From Mycobacterium intermedium (GTDB taxonomy: Bacteria > Actinomycetota > Actinomycetes > Mycobacteriales > Mycobacteriaceae), in assembly GCF_002086275.1 (NCBI RefSeq), contig NZ_MVHT01000004.1, forward strand, positions 1 to 64,000: DNA of 64,000 nucleotides. The letters run 5' to 3'. Shown here in pieces: positions 8,969-17,405 of this stretch. Under the pieces are notes generated by a model, which saw only the letters and a program-made list of their open reading frames with translations, did not search any database and was not told where the DNA came from. How positions within the stretch are numbered: position 1 is the first letter of the stretch; every line of letters begins with the position of its first letter. A program made the position numbers and the translations under genes.

Positions 8969-9403
8969 ATGGCCGCCCGCATCCTGATCGCCAAGCCCGG
9001 TCTCGACGGGCATGACCGCGGGGCCAAGATCGTTGCCCGCACTTTGCGCGACGCCGGCTTCGAGGTCATCTACACCGGTATCCGGCAACGCATCGAGGAC
9101 ATTGCTTCGATCGCCGTCCAGGAGGACGTCGCTGTCGTCGGATTGAGCATCCTGTCCGGTGCGCACTTGGCGCTGACCGCCCGCACCATCGAGGCCCTGC
9201 GCGCGGCCGACGCCGCCGATATCGCCGTGGTCGTCGGTGGCACCATTCCACACGCCGACGTGCCCAAGCTCCTTACCTCCGGGGCGGCGGCGGTGTTTCC
9301 CACCGGAACGCCGTTGGACACGTTGGTGCGCGAGATCCGCGCGCTGACCGGCACCCCCGACCCGGACTCCCAAGCGTCGGAGGAATCTTGCGCGTCGGAG
9401 TAA
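8969..9403 (+). CDS. Cobalamin-binding small subunit of an acyl-CoA mutase
   Basis: 144 residues corresponding to the C-terminal B12-binding domain of methylmalonyl-CoA-mutase-type enzymes. It begins ARILIAKPGLDGHDRGAK, which carries the cobalt-ligating DxHxxG (Asp13, His15, Gly18), and continues with the VGLSILSGAH and VVVGGTIP strands of the flavodoxin-like fold. Two-subunit mutases (2-hydroxyisobutyryl-, isobutyryl-type) use such a separate small subunit of ~135-145 aa with a ~550-aa catalytic partner. No catalytic subunit is encoded anywhere in this window, but a MeaB chaperone is (21412). The downstream oxidoreductase overlaps it by 16 bp, giving a tight operon. Confidence 0.88.
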   Translation: MAARILIAKPGLDGHDRGAKIVARTLRDAGFEVIYTGIRQRIEDIASIAVQEDVAVVGLSILSGAHLALTARTIEALRAADAADIAVVVGGTIPHADVPKLLTSGAAAVFPTGTPLDTLVREIRALTGTPDPDSQASEESCASE

Positions 9404-10344
9404 TGATCGGCGCCGAGCGCGGCGATATGGCCCGCAAGGTGGCCAAGCTGGCGTCCGACATCGAATGGGCCGAGTCCGCGGGTCTGGACACGGCTTGGAT
9501 GCCGCAGGTGCCAGACGACTTCGACTGCTTGACCATGGTGTCGCTGATGGCCGCGCACAGTTCACGCATCGAGTTGGGCACCGCCGTGGTACCGCTGCAG
9601 GCCCAACATCCTATTGCGCTTGCCCGCCAAGCGCTTTCGGTGCATGCGGTGACCGGTGGCAGGTTGGCGCTGGGCGTCGGACCGTCACACCACTGGATCA
9701 TCCGGGACATGCTCGGCCTGCCGTATGAGAAGCCGGCCGCCTACACCCGCGATTACCTCGAGGTGCTCAACGCCGCCATCGCCGGCCCGGGACCGGTTGA
9801 CGTCGAGAACGATTCATTCACGGTGCACAATCCGACCGTGTTGGCGGCGGACCCCCCGATGCCGGTGCTGGTCGCCGCGCTCGGGCAGGTGATGCTGCAA
9901 ATTGCCGGTGAATTGGCCGACGGTACGGTGTTGTGGATGGCCGACGAGCGTGCAATCGGTGAACACATCGCACCGAAGATCACCAAGGCGGCCGCGGATG
10001 CCGGACGTCCCGCGCCGCGGATCGTGGCGGGCATCCCGGTATGCCTTTGTGAGCCTTCCCGAGTCGAAGAGGCCAAAGAACGGGCCAACCGCATCCTGGG
10101 TGAGGCCGAGGTGTCGCCCAACTACCAACGACTGCTCGAGCGCGGCGACGCCCGGGATGTCGGTGACCTGTGCGCGGCCGGTGACGAGGCTGGGATCCTG
10201 GCGCGGATGCGCCGCTTCGCCGACGCGGGTGTCACCGATTTGTCGGTGCGGCTGTTGCCCATTGGAAACAACCGCGACGAATTGGTGGCTTCCAAACGGC
10301 GCACCCGGGAGATGATCGCAGAGCTTGCCGCGGAGCTGCGGTGA
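9388..10344 (+). CDS. LLM-class (F420-dependent type) oxidoreductase
   Basis: 318 residues with the luciferase-like TIM-barrel fold. The start RVGVMIGAERGD, AESAGLDTAWMPQ, ELGTAVVPLQAQHPIALARQALS and the GGRLALGVGPSHHW loop are typical of mycobacterial F420-dependent oxidoreductases. TTG at 9388 is preferred over ATG at 9403 because the family starts with this first beta strand; it then overlaps the B12-binding gene by 16 bp. The next gene starts inside its stop codon (GTGA). A dehydrogenation or reduction of a CoA-bound or free intermediate is likely. The cofactor (F420 versus FMN) is inferred from family similarity. Confidence 0.85.
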   Translation: MRVGVMIGAERGDMARKVAKLASDIEWAESAGLDTAWMPQVPDDFDCLTMVSLMAAHSSRIELGTAVVPLQAQHPIALARQALSVHAVTGGRLALGVGPSHHWIIRDMLGLPYEKPAAYTRDYLEVLNAAIAGPGPVDVENDSFTVHNPTVLAADPPMPVLVAALGQVMLQIAGELADGTVLWMADERAIGEHIAPKITKAAADAGRPAPRIVAGIPVCLCEPSRVEEAKERANRILGEAEVSPNYQRLLERGDARDVGDLCAAGDEAGILARMRRFADAGVTDLSVRLLPIGNNRDELVASKRRTREMIAELAAELR

Positions 10345-11396
10345 GTTCCGCTGATAGGAAAGCCGGGCCGCTGGCAGGAATTCGAATCCTCGAGGTCGGC
10401 ACCATGCTGGCCGGGCCGTACGCCACCATGCTGCTCGCAGATCTCGGCGCCGACGTCGTCAAGGTCGAGCCACTTGCCGGTGAAATCTCACGCGGTGTCG
10501 GCAACAGCTACTTCGACAGCCTCAACCGCAACAAGTCCAGCGTCAGTCTGGACCTGAATTCCGAAGCCGGACAACAACAACTCGGTGAACTCGTCAAGGA
10601 TGCCCATGCGCTGCTGGTGAACCTGAAGCCCTCGGCCATCCGCAGGCTCGGGCTCACCTACGACTCGCTGCGTCGGTGGAACGAGAAGATCGTCTGCGTG
10701 GCCATCACCGGGTTCGGCCTGAATGCCGGCGACGACCCGGCATTCGACTACGTGATCCAGGCCGCCACCGGCATCGCCGCTTTGACCGGTGACCCCGACG
10801 GACCCCCGACGCTGCCCGGCTATTCGTCGGCGGACAACTCCACCGGAATGTGTGCGGCGCTAGGTCTTTTGGCCAAGATCATCTCCGGCACGGGTGGACA
10901 GGTCGACGTGTCGCTGCAAGACGTGATGCTGTCGCAACTGAACTACCACGCCGCGGCCTACCTCAACCACGGCGTGGAGCCGCAGCGGCGTCCCAACGGC
11001 GCGCACTCGTATTACGTTCCAGCGCAACTTTTTCCGACCGCCGAGGGTTATCTGGCCCTGTTCATCACCCATGACGGATTCTGGAGATCCTTTGCCGGCG
11101 AGGCGGGTATCGGCGGATTCGAGACGATGGCCGAACGGGTGGCCAGGCGGGACGAGGTGTTGGCCGTTGTCACGGCCATGCTGGCGACCGACACCGCCGC
11201 CGGCTGGGAACAACGCCTGCGTCCGCTGGGCGTGCCGGCGGCCGCGGTTCGCAGCCTGCCCGAGGCGCTGGAGGCAACCCCGGACGTGGTTGTCAATGCT
11301 GGCGATCTGCGTTTTGTCGGCACCCCGATCCGCGTTGCCGGCTACCAGCCCGAATACCGCCCAGCGCCGGTATTGGGTGAGGGCCCTCGGTCCTAG
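10341..11396 (+). CDS. Family III CoA-transferase (CaiB/BaiF, racemase-like)
   Basis: 351 residues. It opens with GIRILEVGTMLAGPYATMLLADLGADVVKVEP, the family's nucleotide-like CoA-binding start (quoted here only as a position: residues ~13-44). The catalytic aspartate is Asp165 in ADNSTGM, matching Asp169 of formyl-CoA transferase. Such proteins move CoA between carboxylates or racemise alpha-methylacyl-CoAs. GTG start overlaps the upstream TGA by 4 bp, so the B12 subunit, oxidoreductase and CoA-transferase form one operon. It may activate an acid substrate or handle methyl-branch stereochemistry before mutase action; this is inference. Confidence 0.88.
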   Translation: MSSADRKAGPLAGIRILEVGTMLAGPYATMLLADLGADVVKVEPLAGEISRGVGNSYFDSLNRNKSSVSLDLNSEAGQQQLGELVKDAHALLVNLKPSAIRRLGLTYDSLRRWNEKIVCVAITGFGLNAGDDPAFDYVIQAATGIAALTGDPDGPPTLPGYSSADNSTGMCAALGLLAKIISGTGGQVDVSLQDVMLSQLNYHAAAYLNHGVEPQRRPNGAHSYYVPAQLFPTAEGYLALFITHDGFWRSFAGEAGIGGFETMAERVARRDEVLAVVTAMLATDTAAGWEQRLRPLGVPAAAVRSLPEALEATPDVVVNAGDLRFVGTPIRVAGYQPEYRPAPVLGEGPRS

Positions 11397-11488
11397 CGGG
11401 TAGCCCGTTCGCACCGGTCGTCGGGCAGTACGGAATATATCCCTGGGCGACGACGCTTCAACCCGTCAGGAAACGGGAAGGTCGGACC

Positions 11489-12388
11489 ATGACAAACCAG
11501 CACCGGGCGACCGCGACCGGGTTCCATCGGGGTGAGCTCGCCGTGCAGCGCCAGGCTGGTGTGCAGACCCAAGCTGCTCGACTGGTGTCAATGGTCGCCG
11601 GCGGCGAATTGCGCGCCGGTACGGGCTCATTTCTCGCCAAGGCCACGTTTGCCGCCATCGCCGCCCGTGACGGAGCAGGTCGACTCTGGACGTCGCCGCT
11701 GTTCGGGCCGCCCGGCTTCCTGCGCGTGGAATCGACGACCAGGCTGCTGATCGATACCACGCCGCGCGTCTCGGATCCGTTGCGGGACTTGCCCGCCGGG
11801 CAGCCGGCGGGCTTGGTCGTCATCGACTTCGCTACCCGCCGCCGGGTGCGCATCAACGGCATATTGGCCGCCACCTCGGGCGGACTGGCCGTCGACGTGG
11901 AGCAGGCGTATGGCAACTGTCCGCAGTACATCCACCCCCGTCACCTGTCCGTCAGCGCACCGAGTGGTGCGGAAGACGGCCCAGAAACGTTGCGTGGCGA
12001 TCGGTTACAGCCACAGGACATAGCTTTCGTCCACGCGGCGGACACGTTCTTCTTGGGCACCACACATCCCGAATCCGGCAACGATGCCTCTCATCGCGGT
12101 GGGCCGGCTGGCTTCGTCCACGCGGCACCCGATCACTTGTGGTGGCCCGACTATCCGGGCAACAACATGTTCAACAGCTTCGGCAACCTGGCCATCGACC
12201 CCACCGCCGCACTGTTGTTCGTCGACTTCCGCAGCGGCGCAACGCTTCAGCTCTCCGGCACCGCGACCGTGCGCTGGGACGCGGGTCCGGTAGGCGAGGA
12301 CACTCCGACCGGGCGGCGCGTGGTGTTCGCGCCGCAGCAGGTGATCGCCATCGAATCAGCACAGCATTCGCTCGCGGCGGCGGACTAA
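11489..12388 (+). CDS. Pyridoxamine 5'-phosphate oxidase-like flavin split-barrel protein
   Basis: 299 residues. The first third (AAIAARDGAGRLWTSPLFG, then ARRRVRINGIL) and the last part (GNNMFNSFGNLAIDPTAALLFVDF, followed by LQLSGTATVRW) are typical of the larger PNPOx-like FMN-binding proteins seen in actinobacteria. The enzymatic reaction of this subgroup is not known. ATG at 11489 follows GGGAAGG at good spacing. It is separated from the CoA-transferase by 92 bp and its 3' end overlaps the convergent LysR gene by 4 bp, so it is probably its own unit. Confidence 0.78.
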   Translation: MTNQHRATATGFHRGELAVQRQAGVQTQAARLVSMVAGGELRAGTGSFLAKATFAAIAARDGAGRLWTSPLFGPPGFLRVESTTRLLIDTTPRVSDPLRDLPAGQPAGLVVIDFATRRRVRINGILAATSGGLAVDVEQAYGNCPQYIHPRHLSVSAPSGAEDGPETLRGDRLQPQDIAFVHAADTFFLGTTHPESGNDASHRGGPAGFVHAAPDHLWWPDYPGNNMFNSFGNLAIDPTAALLFVDFRSGATLQLSGTATVRWDAGPVGEDTPTGRRVVFAPQQVIAIESAQHSLAAAD

Positions 12389-13290
12389 TCCGGCATGGGT
12401 CCCGTCAGGTGCGCTTCGGCAAGCTTGCGGAATGCCAACACCAACCGGCTCCTCTCGCCCGCGCGGGTGGCCAGGACCACGTGGCTGGGTTCGACGCCTT
12501 CCAACGGAACGGTGGTGATGTCGGGGCGCACCGTGCTGCCGTGGTAGCCGGCGGTGATCGCCACCGCTTGGCCCGCGGCGATGAGTTCGAACTTGTCCTC
12601 GAGCGCCTCGATGAATGGACCGTCGGGTGCACGTGTCCCGTCGGGGCGGGGATCGATGCGCCAGAAGGCGCTAAACGCCGGATCGGAGTGCCGCAACCGT
12701 GGCATTGGTTCGTCGGCGATGTCCTCCAGGGTCGCCGACTTCCGGCCCGCCAGGCGGTGGTCCAGGGGCACCGCCAGAACCCGAGGCTCGTCATAGAGGA
12801 CGGTCACGTGCAGTTGGTCGGTGGGGAATGGCAGTCGGGTTACCAGCGCGTCGACCCGATGATCCAGTAGCGCATCCCGACCCTCGGTCCAACACAGGTG
12901 CAGCACTTGGACATCGGCGTCGGGATGTTCGCGGCGCAATTCGCGTACCGCCGGTGTGGCGATGAGACCGCTCGTGTAGCCGATGGTGATGTGGTGGGGC
13001 TGGGCGGCGGCTCTTGCCTGGGCCGCGGCCTGGGTGGCGGAACGAAGCAGTGCCTTGGCGCGCGGCAGGAACACCTCGCCGGCCTCGGTCAGCCGGGTGC
13101 CCTGCGGCGTGCGGTCCAACAACCGGACCCCCAGTTGCTGCTCCAAGCGGCGGATCTGCCTACTCAACGACGGTTGTGCGACGTGCAGCGCGGCGGCAGC
13201 TCGACCGAAGTGGCGGTGCTCGGCCACCGTCACGAAGTAGCCGACGAGTCGCAAATCGAGGTCTACTACCAGCGATGTCGCGTTCGTCAT
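12385..13290 (-). CDS. LysR-family transcriptional regulator
   Basis: 301 residues. N-terminal winged helix-turn-helix (~8-66: DLRLVGYFVTVAEHRHFGRAA..., LHVAQPSLSRQIRRLEQQLGVRLL) followed by a periplasmic-binding-like effector domain (from ~90, HHITIGYTSGLIATPAV). It is transcribed away from the epimerase gene at 13471 with 180 bp between them, the usual arrangement for a LysR protein controlling its divergent neighbour. The palindrome TTTGC-G-GCAAA lies 20 bp from its start. The PNPOx-like gene converges on its end with a 4-bp overlap. Confidence 0.9.
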   Translation of the reverse strand: MTNATSLVVDLDLRLVGYFVTVAEHRHFGRAAAALHVAQPSLSRQIRRLEQQLGVRLLDRTPQGTRLTEAGEVFLPRAKALLRSATQAAAQARAAAQPHHITIGYTSGLIATPAVRELRREHPDADVQVLHLCWTEGRDALLDHRVDALVTRLPFPTDQLHVTVLYDEPRVLAVPLDHRLAGRKSATLEDIADEPMPRLRHSDPAFSAFWRIDPRPDGTRAPDGPFIEALEDKFELIAAGQAVAITAGYHGSTVRPDITTVPLEGVEPSHVVLATRAGERSRLVLAFRKLAEAHLTGPMPD

Positions 13291-13309
13291 GCGTTCTAGC
13301 TAACCACAC

Positions 13310-13320
13310 TTTGCGGCAAA
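13310..13320. promoter_or_regulatory. Small palindrome, candidate LysR site
   Basis: TTTGC-G-GCAAA, an exact 11-bp inverted repeat between the divergent LysR and epimerase genes, 20 bp upstream of the LysR start. Position and symmetry fit an autoregulatory LysR site, but its shortness means chance cannot be excluded. Confidence 0.35.
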
Positions 13321-13470
13321 TCAGTCCTGAAAACCGTACCAAGCTGCGGTGATGCCGATAGTGCATCGCGCCATCTGAAATAGGACTTGGACACCCGCGC
13401 CGGTCACGTCATTGACTGGTGGCACGAAAACTCAGCAACTGGGCAAGCAACTGGGAAGAGGGATCAAGCC

Positions 13471-14361
13471 ATGCACGTCTTTGTCACCGGGGCCACTGGA
13501 CACATCGGTGCCGTCGTCGTCAGCGAACTCCACGCGGCCGGACACCAGGTCACCGGCCTGGCGCGGTCAGACGATTCCGCCGCCGCCCTCGAGGCGGCCG
13601 GCGTCACCGCGCTTCGGGGGGATCTGGAAGACCTTGACGGTCTGGCCGCTGCCGCGGCGGCTTCGGACGGGGTCATCCACCTGGCCTTCAGGCACGACTT
13701 CGCCGACTGGGAAGGTGCCGCCCAGACGGACCTGCGCGCCGTCAACGCCATGGGCGAAGCGCTCATCGGCTCCGATCGGCCATTCGTCATCACTTCTGGA
13801 ACGCTCATGCTGGCTTTCCGGGGAGAGGGCGGCTTCGCGACCGAAGACGAGACCCTGCCCAACGGACCGCGAATCGACTCCGAGAACGCCGCGATCGCCC
13901 TGGCCGAGCGCGGAGTGCGATCGGCGGTCGTCCGGCTGGCGCCCCTGGTGCACAGCGATCTCGATCACCACGGCTTCGCTCATCACCTGATTGGCGTCGC
14001 CCGTGACACCGGCGTCTCCGCGTATATCGGTGACGGGTTCAACCGCTGGCCGGCCGTCCACACCCTCGACGCGGCACACCTGTTCTGCCTGGCCGTCGAA
14101 AAGGCCCCGGCCGGAACGATTCTGCATGGGGTCGCCGACGAAGGAGTGCCGTTCCGCGACATCGCCGGCGTCATCGGCCGTCATGTCGGTGTGCCGGTGG
14201 TCAGCATCCCGCTCGAGCGGGCGGATCATTTCGGATTTCTCGGCCCGTTCGCATCGGCGGACAACCCGACCTCGAATGCCTTGACGCGCAAACAGTTTGA
14301 CTGGGACCCGCAGGGGCCGGGGCTGATCGAGGATCTAGACGCGGGCCACTACTTCAAGTGA
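13471..14361 (+). CDS. NAD(P)-dependent epimerase/dehydratase-family protein
   Basis: 296 residues of the extended/atypical SDR type. The Rossmann start MHVFVTGATGHIGAVVVSEL carries GxxGxxG, followed by ARSDDSAAALEAAGV and the AVNAMGEAL helix. A classical YxxxK is not evident, as in several atypical SDRs annotated as NmrA- or 5'-flavone-like. ATG at 13471 was chosen because GAAGAGGG lies just upstream; the open frame reaching back to 13387 lacks a site. Divergent from LysR, so likely controlled by it. Substrate unknown. Confidence 0.82.
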   Translation: MHVFVTGATGHIGAVVVSELHAAGHQVTGLARSDDSAAALEAAGVTALRGDLEDLDGLAAAAAASDGVIHLAFRHDFADWEGAAQTDLRAVNAMGEALIGSDRPFVITSGTLMLAFRGEGGFATEDETLPNGPRIDSENAAIALAERGVRSAVVRLAPLVHSDLDHHGFAHHLIGVARDTGVSAYIGDGFNRWPAVHTLDAAHLFCLAVEKAPAGTILHGVADEGVPFRDIAGVIGRHVGVPVVSIPLERADHFGFLGPFASADNPTSNALTRKQFDWDPQGPGLIEDLDAGHYFK

Positions 14362-14386
14362 CCGAAAGCGCTTGCGGCGTGGCCTG

Positions 14387-14707
14387 CTAGCCTTCCGGGC
14401 GGTAGTCGGTGATCTCCTCGAGCAACCGCATCACCGGTGGTGGATCGAACTGCAGGGCCGACGACATGTGCAACTTGTGCCCGTTGGCCTGCATGTTCTG
14501 CACCACAGCCGCTAGATCGTCCCCCTCGATCTCGTACAGGGCCACATACGGCCCCTTGCCGTCGACCGGCCTCAGTCGACGGGCCGAGACGATTCCGTCC
14601 AGTGCCACAAGCTCTTTCAGGTGGATCTCGTCGTACCAGGTGTTGTACTCCTGGTCGCGATCGGGCGAACTCGGGTAGGTCTCGACGTAGACGATTCCTT
14701 TGGCCAT
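14387..14707 (-). CDS. Small dimeric alpha/beta-barrel protein (EthD/DUF-type)
   Basis: 106 residues: MAKGIVYVETYPSS, then EYNTWYDEIHLKELVAL with the WYDEIH segment and paired strands (VALYEIEGDDLAAVV) that define ferredoxin-like dimeric alpha/beta-barrel proteins such as EthD or NIPSNAP-like families. Members help degradation pathways, sometimes as isomerases or oxygenase helpers, but no reaction can be assigned here. It follows the [2Fe-2S] ferredoxin gene by 12 bp on the minus strand and is probably co-transcribed from the palindrome-bearing divergent promoter at ~15046. Confidence 0.75.
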   Translation of the reverse strand: MAKGIVYVETYPSSPDRDQEYNTWYDEIHLKELVALDGIVSARRLRPVDGKGPYVALYEIEGDDLAAVVQNMQANGHKLHMSSALQFDPPPVMRLLEEITDYRPEG

Positions 14708-14719
14708 GTCGCCGCCTCT

Positions 14720-15001
14720 CTACTCGTAGCGAACCGTGATCGGTGCGCCGTCGGGAACTCCCTGGCACGTCAGGATGTATCCCTCCGCGACCTCGTCGTC
14801 GTCGAGGGCGTCGTTGACGCGCATGGTGGCGGTGCCTTCGACGAGCTTGGCCATGCACGTTCCGCAGTTGCCGGCCTCGCAGTTGAACGGCGGGTCCAGT
14901 CCGGCCCGACGCGCGCTTTCCAGCAGGGTCTCACCGGGCACCAGTGGGACCGTGGCCTTCCTGCGGTCGAGGTGGATCGTGACCATGCCGGGCTCCGTCA
15001 T
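14720..15001 (-). CDS. Plant-type [2Fe-2S] ferredoxin
   Basis: 93 residues. Cluster ligands are Cys41, Cys46, Cys49 (CEAGNCGTC) and Cys79 (LTCQ), the C-x4-C-x2-C...C pattern of plant/adrenodoxin-like chains used by Rieske or diiron oxygenases and by reductase components. It is first in a two-gene minus-strand operon with the small alpha/beta-barrel protein, and is divergent from the FadD-FadE-FadE-crotonase operon with the GAGAATA-N3-TTCTC palindrome between. No oxygenase partner sits next to it; candidates in the window are the P450s. Confidence 0.9.
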   Translation of the reverse strand: MTEPGMVTIHLDRRKATVPLVPGETLLESARRAGLDPPFNCEAGNCGTCMAKLVEGTATMRVNDALDDDEVAEGYILTCQGVPDGAPITVRYE

Positions 15002-15045
15002 GTCCGCCGTGCGACCGCCTTCCTGTACTTGCGTTCTTTATTATA

Positions 15046-15060
15046 GAGAATACTATTCTC
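15046..15060. promoter_or_regulatory. Operator palindrome GAGAATA-CTA-TTCTC (copy 1 of 3)
   Basis: Perfect inverted repeat GAGAATA C TATTCTC between the divergent ferredoxin and acyl-CoA synthetase genes, 50 bp before the latter's GTG. The same GAGAATA-N3-TTCTC occurs at 20199 and 63848, each time upstream of a catabolic operon. A degenerate further half (GATAGTATCTTCTC) follows at about 15067. It is probably bound by a TetR-type repressor; which one is not shown. Confidence 0.75.
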
Positions 15061-15109
15061 GCCAGGCGATAGTATCTTCTCAACGATCTGCCGGAGAGGA
15101 ACGAGACGT

Positions 15110-16522
15110 GTGACCGAGCCCGCCGCGCTCGTGTTCGAGGAGCGGCGATTCAGCCTGCCCGAACTCGACGCGCTGGCAGGTGGGCTGGCCGCCACCCTGC
15201 GCAAACGAGGTGTGCAGGCCCGCCAGCGGGTCGCGGTCATGTCGTCCAACCGGCCGGAATTCGTCGCGGCCCTCTGCGCGATCTGGAAGCTGGGCGCGTC
15301 CGCCGTCCTCATCAGCCCCGCCTGGAAGCGCGACGAGGTCGACCACGCCCTCGGGCTGACCGCCCCAGCGCACGCCGTGGGCGATCATCCGGTGTTGGCG
15401 GACGCGATGCCGATGCTGCACCTCGACGAACCCATCGCCCCTGTCACCGGGGCAACCACCCCGCGCGGCGAGCCGGCGGCCGGCGATGACGCGGTGCTGG
15501 TGTTCAGTTCGGGCACCACCGGCCTGCCGAAGGCGGTTCGACATACCCACGCATCACTGGAAGCGGCGGTTCGCCATTGGCGCGACGCACTGCAGTTGAC
15601 CGAGCGCGACCGCATCCAGGTCGCCACGCCGCCGTCGCACATCCTCGGTCTGCTCAACATCGTCACGGCGCTGCGCACCGGCGCGTGGGTGCGACTGCAC
15701 TCCCGGTTCGACGTCGACCGCATGCTGCGACACATCGAAAGTGACCGCATCACAATCGAAATGGCGGTGGCGCCCATCGCCCTGGCGGTCGCCGCGCACC
15801 CCGCACTGGAGTCTTTTGACCTCTCGTCGTTGCGCTACATCATGTGGGGGGCAACGCCGGTCACCGCCAGCATCGCCGAAACCGTGACGCGGCGGGCCGG
15901 CGTCGGCTGGGTTCCGGCCTACGGCAGCACTGAGTTGCCAGTCATCGCCTGTAACCCGCTGGACGGCCCGCGCCTTGATGCCGTCGGCCGCGCGGTGCCG
16001 GGGGTGGACGTGCGGGTGGTGTCGCTGGACACCGGGCAGCCGGTGGGCCCGGGCGACGTCGGTGAGATCCAGGCGCGGTCAAACTCCTTGATGGCTGGCT
16101 ATTTACCCGATGCTGCGACTGGCGAAGCGATGCAGGACGGGTGGTATCGGACCGGCGACGTCGGCTGGGTCGACGCCGACGGTTGGTTGCGGATCACCGA
16201 CCGGCTAAAAGAGATGATCAAGGTGCGCGGCTTCCAGGTCGCGCCGGCCGAGATCGAAACGGTGCTGCTCGGCCATCCGGCGGTCAAGGATTGCGCGGTG
16301 TTCGGCGTGCCCGACGGTGCCAACGGTGAGGCCGTCGTCGCCGCGGTGGCCACGCATAAGCCGGTCGAGCCCGCCGAACTCGCCGCCCGCGTCGATGCGA
16401 AATTGGCGTCCTACAAACGCCTGAGTCGAGTCGTGTTCGTGCCTGACGTGCCCCGGTTGCCATCGGGCAAAGTCTTGCGCAGAGTGCTCAAGGAGAGCTA
16501 TGGATGTACGTCTGACGGCTGA
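15110..16522 (+). CDS. Acyl-CoA synthetase (FadD-type, AMP-binding)
   Basis: 470 residues, on the short side for the family. The P-loop-like SSGTTGLPK is at ~133-141; the adenylation core (AYGSTELP, GWYRTGDVG, RLKEMIKVRGFQVAP) and the C-terminal PSGKVLRR with the catalytic lysine are all present. It activates a carboxylic acid to the acyl-CoA. GTG at 15110 follows GGAGAGGAACGAGAC. Its 3' end overlaps the acyl-CoA dehydrogenase gene by 23 bp, so it leads a four-gene operon (FadD, FadE, FadE, crotonase) under the palindrome at 15046. Confidence 0.9.
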   Translation: MTEPAALVFEERRFSLPELDALAGGLAATLRKRGVQARQRVAVMSSNRPEFVAALCAIWKLGASAVLISPAWKRDEVDHALGLTAPAHAVGDHPVLADAMPMLHLDEPIAPVTGATTPRGEPAAGDDAVLVFSSGTTGLPKAVRHTHASLEAAVRHWRDALQLTERDRIQVATPPSHILGLLNIVTALRTGAWVRLHSRFDVDRMLRHIESDRITIEMAVAPIALAVAAHPALESFDLSSLRYIMWGATPVTASIAETVTRRAGVGWVPAYGSTELPVIACNPLDGPRLDAVGRAVPGVDVRVVSLDTGQPVGPGDVGEIQARSNSLMAGYLPDAATGEAMQDGWYRTGDVGWVDADGWLRITDRLKEMIKVRGFQVAPAEIETVLLGHPAVKDCAVFGVPDGANGEAVVAAVATHKPVEPAELAARVDAKLASYKRLSRVVFVPDVPRLPSGKVLRRVLKESYGCTSDG

Positions 16523-17405
16523 ACAGCAGCAACTACGTGACGCTGCGGCCAAGATGGCCGATGACCTGGGCCCCGGTGCGGTGCAAGACCTGGCTGACGA
16601 GAGCCGAATCTCCCGTCTGGACCGGCAGGTTGAGGCGACCGGCTGGCGGTCGCTGCGCTCGGACGGAGCCTCTGGCGTCGAAGTCGCCATCGTGGCAGAG
16701 GAATTCGGGCGTCGACTCGTCGACACTCCGTTCCTCGGTCCGGTCCTGGCCGACGACCTCGCCCGCCATTTTGAGGCGGAGGCGCCCGCAGCGACGATCG
16801 CGGTCGACGGGCGCGCCATCGACGCGCGCGGGTTTCGACGTGCCCTGCAGCTGACCGGCAACACCGTACTGGCAGTCGAGGTGGAACCCGGTGAGATCGG
16901 TGCGGATCTGACCAGAACGAGTGCCGCGCTTGCGGATTCGCCAGTCGTCGTTGGCGACGTGTCGATTGATGTCGCCCAACGGTGGCTGGCCCTGGCGTTG
17001 GCCGCCACCGCGGCAGACCTGGTCGGGACCGCGCGCGGCGCCCACGCCTTGGCCTGCGACTACGCGAAAATCCGTGAGCAGTACGGCAAGCAGATCGGCT
17101 CGTACCAGGCCATCGCGCACCTGATGGCGGAGAGCCTTGCGCTCATTGAAGGTTCGATCAGCGTGCTGCGGCACGCCGCGTGGGCGGTCGACGAGTTGGA
17201 GCCGGCTGCAGCCATCCGGGCGAGCCGAGTGGCCAAGGTGTACTGCGCGCGCGCCACCCGAACCGTGTGCGAGACCGCGATACAGGTGCACGGCGGCATC
17301 GGCAACACCTGGGACTGTCTCGCACACGTCTACCTGCGTCGGGCGCTGACGTCCACCGAGCTGTGGCCGGTAACTCTGAAGGAGATCGATCTTGGACTTT
17401 CGTGA
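16500..17405 (+). CDS. Acyl-CoA dehydrogenase, short subunit (FadE)
   Basis: 301 residues, about 80 short of a normal acyl-CoA dehydrogenase. The C-terminal half is well conserved (AKIREQYGKQIGSYQAIAHLMAE, then ETAIQVHGGIGNTWDCLAHVYLRRA), but the N-terminal half is compressed and lacks the usual FAD-loop motif. It overlaps by 14 bp a second FadE that has that loop (FSEPGAGSDLAS). This fits the alpha2beta2 acyl-CoA dehydrogenases of Actinobacteria such as ChsE1-ChsE2 (FadE28-FadE29), in which two unlike subunits share active sites. Likely acts on a bulky or short side-chain acyl-CoA. Confidence 0.87.
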   Translation: MDVRLTAEQQQLRDAAAKMADDLGPGAVQDLADESRISRLDRQVEATGWRSLRSDGASGVEVAIVAEEFGRRLVDTPFLGPVLADDLARHFEAEAPAATIAVDGRAIDARGFRRALQLTGNTVLAVEVEPGEIGADLTRTSAALADSPVVVGDVSIDVAQRWLALALAATAADLVGTARGAHALACDYAKIREQYGKQIGSYQAIAHLMAESLALIEGSISVLRHAAWAVDELEPAAAIRASRVAKVYCARATRTVCETAIQVHGGIGNTWDCLAHVYLRRALTSTELWPVTLKEIDLGLS